Shown here in pieces: positions 62,086 to 64,000 of a DNA stretch of 64,000 nucleotides. Within the stretch, counting starts at the first letter, position 1, and every line of letters starts with the position of its first letter. The notes beneath the pieces are model-generated. The model was not told the DNA's origin and searched no databases. It saw only the letters and a program-made list of their open reading frames with translations. The stretch is from contig NZ_JAJFZM010000017.1 of NCBI RefSeq assembly GCF_020733705.1, forward strand, positions 248,001 through 312,000. Reading direction: 5' to 3'. This DNA is from Nocardia australiensis. Lineage in GTDB: Bacteria > Actinomycetota > Actinomycetes > Mycobacteriales > Mycobacteriaceae. The translations under genes were made by a program, and so were the position numbers.

Positions 62086-62538
62086 TCATACCCCTGCGGT
62101 ACCAGTCGGTTTCAATGCTCGACCCAGCACCAGGTGCCTGCGTGGCGCCGTAATCGCCGGTGCGGAATGGAACTCGCGTGGACCGTTGCGGATGATCTGC
62201 ATGGGCCGCTTGTGATCGGTCGGCATTATGCGATGCCGATCGAGATTCTCGACGACATTCCCGGTGTTGTCATAGGCCACCCCCGCCCAGATCATCGCCC
62301 GGGGGGCGTCTCCGCGACCGATCAGCATCTCGACGAGTTGCTCGCATTGCGCCAGCAACGGGCAGGCCCGGCAGGTGGTGACAGCGGCGCGCCAGGACTC
62401 GGGTGTGCCCGCATCCATGTCCCAGTGGTCGGGACTGTCCGCGCACGGGGGCCGTTGTGCCGATTTGGGTTGAATCGGTGACATCTTCACTGGCACAGAG
62501 GATTCCGTGCGCGCTGGAAGGATCCGCGTAATGCTCAT
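62086..62538 (-). CDS. WhiB-like iron-sulfur regulator
   Basis: 150 residues from ATG 62538, with GGAG six bases upstream; the longer frame to 62772 would cross the promoter. Four cysteines C32, C56, C59 and C65 have the WhiB spacing (C-x23-CxxC-x5-C) and would hold a 4Fe-4S cluster. The usual G[VI]WGG turn is changed to MIWAGV. A basic C-terminal region with RPMQIIRNGPREFH and APRRHLVLGRALK could contact DNA or the sigma factor. WhiB proteins bind SigA region 4 and respond to NO and oxygen. It is divergent from the MerR gene at 62809 and shares its control region. Confidence 0.78.
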   Translation of the reverse strand: MSITRILPARTESSVPVKMSPIQPKSAQRPPCADSPDHWDMDAGTPESWRAAVTTCRACPLLAQCEQLVEMLIGRGDAPRAMIWAGVAYDNTGNVVENLDRHRIMPTDHKRPMQIIRNGPREFHSAPAITAPRRHLVLGRALKPTGTAGV

Positions 62539-62690
62539 AGCTATCTCCGGGGATGCCGAGGGACGCCGAAATCTAGAGAGGCGTGTCCCATGGATCGGAA
62601 GGTCATCAGGGCTGCTCAACAGTCCCCGGAACCCAGCTGTGAACAACTGGTCATCGCACGTTAGCTTGCCGTTGTCGTTGAGGCAACCAT

Positions 62691-62761
62691 TTTCGCCGCT
62701 AAGTAACGGCCCGTTGACACGACCGCAATGCTGCGATACCGTTTTTTGACGGCGCGTTATA
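62691..62761. promoter_or_regulatory. Divergent WhiB/MerR control region with two ACCG-type palindromes
   Basis: On the plus strand TTGACA (62714-62719) and TACCGT (62737-62742) are 17 bases apart and face the MerR gene. The -10 overlaps the palindrome GATACCGTTTTTTGACGGCG (from 62735), which, read on the minus strand, is flanked by TATAAC (62756-62761) and TATCGC (62733-62738) facing whiB. A second, weaker palindrome CGCCGCTAAGTAACGGCCCG lies at 62695-62714. Such overlap is what is expected for self-regulation by the MerR protein. Confidence 0.6.
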
Positions 62762-62808
62762 GAACGGTCCATTTTCGAGGGGGCCCCGAATATGGTTTCC
62801 TGGTAAAC

Positions 62809-63513
62809 ATGGCTGCAGAATCAAATTTCACCATCGATGAACTGGCACGGGCAGCCGACACCACCGTGCGCAGCGTTCGCGTGTACCACGAACGAGGGCT
62901 GCTGCCCTCACCCGAGGTACGAGGGCGGATCGGGTACTACGGGTCGGATCATCTCGACCGGTTGCAGACCATCAGCCGACTGCTCGGTCGCGGTATGAAG
63001 CTGAACGGAATCCGGGAGCTGCTGGAAGCCTGGGATCGTGGTGACGGACTCGCGGACGTACTGGGCGTCAGTAATCAGGACAGCACCGAATCACCGGTCG
63101 CGGCAGTCGCCGAACCGGATGAGACGACCTACCCCGAGCTTCCGGAGTACGCGAAACGAGCCATCGCCACCAGCGACGACCCGCTCGAGACCTACCGGGT
63201 CACCAATCCACGGTGCTGCGATTTGGCAACTCGGCTGTCGGACTCCGGATTGCCGGTGCCCGACACCTTTCATCTGGTCGAGCGGCTCAAAACGGACTGC
63301 AATCGGATCGCCGACCAGTTCGCCACCGAGTTGTTCTACCGGCTGGCCGGGCAGACCTACGAGCAGTCCGCCAGGACTCCGAAGGATCGTGCCAGGCTGG
63401 AGACCGATCTGGCCATTGCCCGGCTGATCGTCACCCGGGCGGCCTCCGAACTGATCGATGAGGCATTCGCCAAGCACTTCGAATTACCCACCACACCACA
63501 GCCTTCCGAGTAG
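62809..63513 (+). CDS. MerR-family transcriptional regulator, paralogue of 1177
   Basis: 234 residues from ATG 62809. The HTH part reads FTIDELARAADTTVRSVRVY then HERGLLPSP and GYYGSDHLDRLQTISRLLGRG; the next KLNGIRELLEAWDRGDGLADVLGV is nearly the same as in the first MerR. The C-terminal part is helical, with no cysteine pattern of metal sensors, so the signal is unknown. A GAGGGGG lies 25 bases upstream, too far for a strong ribosome site; the start is therefore moderately sure. It sits beside the densest cluster of ACCG-type palindromes. Confidence 0.85.
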   Translation: MAAESNFTIDELARAADTTVRSVRVYHERGLLPSPEVRGRIGYYGSDHLDRLQTISRLLGRGMKLNGIRELLEAWDRGDGLADVLGVSNQDSTESPVAAVAEPDETTYPELPEYAKRAIATSDDPLETYRVTNPRCCDLATRLSDSGLPVPDTFHLVERLKTDCNRIADQFATELFYRLAGQTYEQSARTPKDRARLETDLAIARLIVTRAASELIDEAFAKHFELPTTPQPSE

Positions 63514-63537
63514 TGAGCGGGTGGCCGGGCGCGGTGT

Positions 63538-63909
63538 TCAGAGTCCGAATGCCCGGTTGACGGTCGCCATATCGAAGTAGTCGCGCCACGCGGTGATGAC
63601 CCCGTCGGCGACCTCGAAGACGCCGACAACCGGGAGTGGGGTGTCCTTGCCGTTGCCGCGCAGATGATCGGTGCGTTCGTTCATCACGATGCTGCCGTTG
63701 GTCACCTGATGGTGGATGTCGAAGTCGATGGCGTCGAAGGTTGTCAGGAACCCGGCGATGAAGTCGCGGATAGCGGTACGGCCGTGGATGGGTTCCATCG
63801 GAATGTTGTGGTAAATGGCGTCTTCGGCAAAGTAGGCGCTGATGGTGTCCGGGTCGGGATCCGACCAGCTCTGACACATGGCGCGGACGATTTCGTCGGG
63901 ACTCGGCAT
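63538..63909 (-). CDS. SnoaL/limonene-epoxide-hydrolase-like protein
   Basis: 123 residues from ATG 63909; an upstream ATG at 63948 is possible but has no ribosome site. The cone-fold pattern is PDPDTISAYFAEDAIYHNIPMEP, GRTAIRDFIAGFL, and the Arg-Asp and Asp of the epoxide hydrolase triad appear as NERTD and WRDYFD. Such enzymes open epoxide rings by the Asp-Arg-Asp mechanism. The substrate cannot be read from sequence. It lies convergent with the MerR gene (24 bases) and may be unrelated to the rest of the locus. Confidence 0.8.
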   Translation of the reverse strand: MPSPDEIVRAMCQSWSDPDPDTISAYFAEDAIYHNIPMEPIHGRTAIRDFIAGFLTTFDAIDFDIHHQVTNGSIVMNERTDHLRGNGKDTPLPVVGVFEVADGVITAWRDYFDMATVNRAFGL

Positions 63910-64000
63910 TCGCGGGCTCACTTTCTCAGGCAGACGCGCGGTTCGCATCGCTCGTTCGATTACCCAATTACACCAAACGGTTGCTTGGTTCGGCCGCCGT

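Overview
The window looks like chromosomal DNA of a high-GC mycolate actinomycete, most probably Nocardia or a close relative. The reasons are a complete type VII (ESX) secretion locus with PE, PPE, EspG and mycosin genes, a 1.6-kDa-residue class NAD-glutamate dehydrogenase, a PknG-type kinase with a rubredoxin domain, WhiB and MerR regulators, and frequent GTG/TTG starts with 4-base gene overlaps. I saw no tRNA, rRNA, insertion sequence, integrase or CRISPR array.

Layout. 1-2525: the start of a partial ATPase regulator, a RibD/DHFR-like reductase, a MerR regulator and a DUF1707-like membrane protein. 2522-12902: a nitrogen and glutamate block made of a PknG kinase, an asparagine-type permease, an SPFH/zinc-ribbon protein and the large NAD-glutamate dehydrogenase. 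13040-15203: two membrane-anchored proteins and an EspR-like regulator. 15216-32961: the ESX core on the minus strand, in the order eccA, eccB, eccC, PE, PPE, Esx, Esx, espG, MinD-like, eccD, mycP, eccE. Apart from the position of eccA this is the gene order of mycobacterial ESX-2. 33541-52065: a 19-kb block of probable ESX substrates and accessory proteins (CpnT-like N-terminal protein, two NlpC/P60 enzymes, EspB-like protein, two Rv3899c-like proteins, small YbaB/EspH-like proteins, and large Gly/Met-rich proteins). 52126-59805: a compact type IV secretion-like operon (VirB8/TcpC-, VirB2-, PrgI/VirB3-, VirB4- and VirB6-like, plus an NlpC-like membrane protein) with no relaxase or VirD4 nearby. 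59850-63909: a PAS/GAF-like protein, a ROK protein, a WhiB-like protein, a second MerR paralogue and an epoxide-hydrolase-fold protein.

Two families of short palindromes tie these blocks together. TTCCCA-N4-TGGGAA occurs eight times in promoter regions: before pknG, the PE-PPE-Esx operon, eccB, eccA, several substrate operons and the type IV-like operon. A second palindrome (core GTGCCG-N8-CGGTAC, filling a 17-base spacer between a TTGANN-like -35 and a TACNTT-like -10) lies before the permease, the SPFH gene, gdh, the PAS/GAF gene, the WhiB/MerR pair and the reductase. The main proposal is a jointly regulated ESX-2-like plus type IV-like envelope machine, next to a glutamate-metabolism regulon that shares the PknG link.
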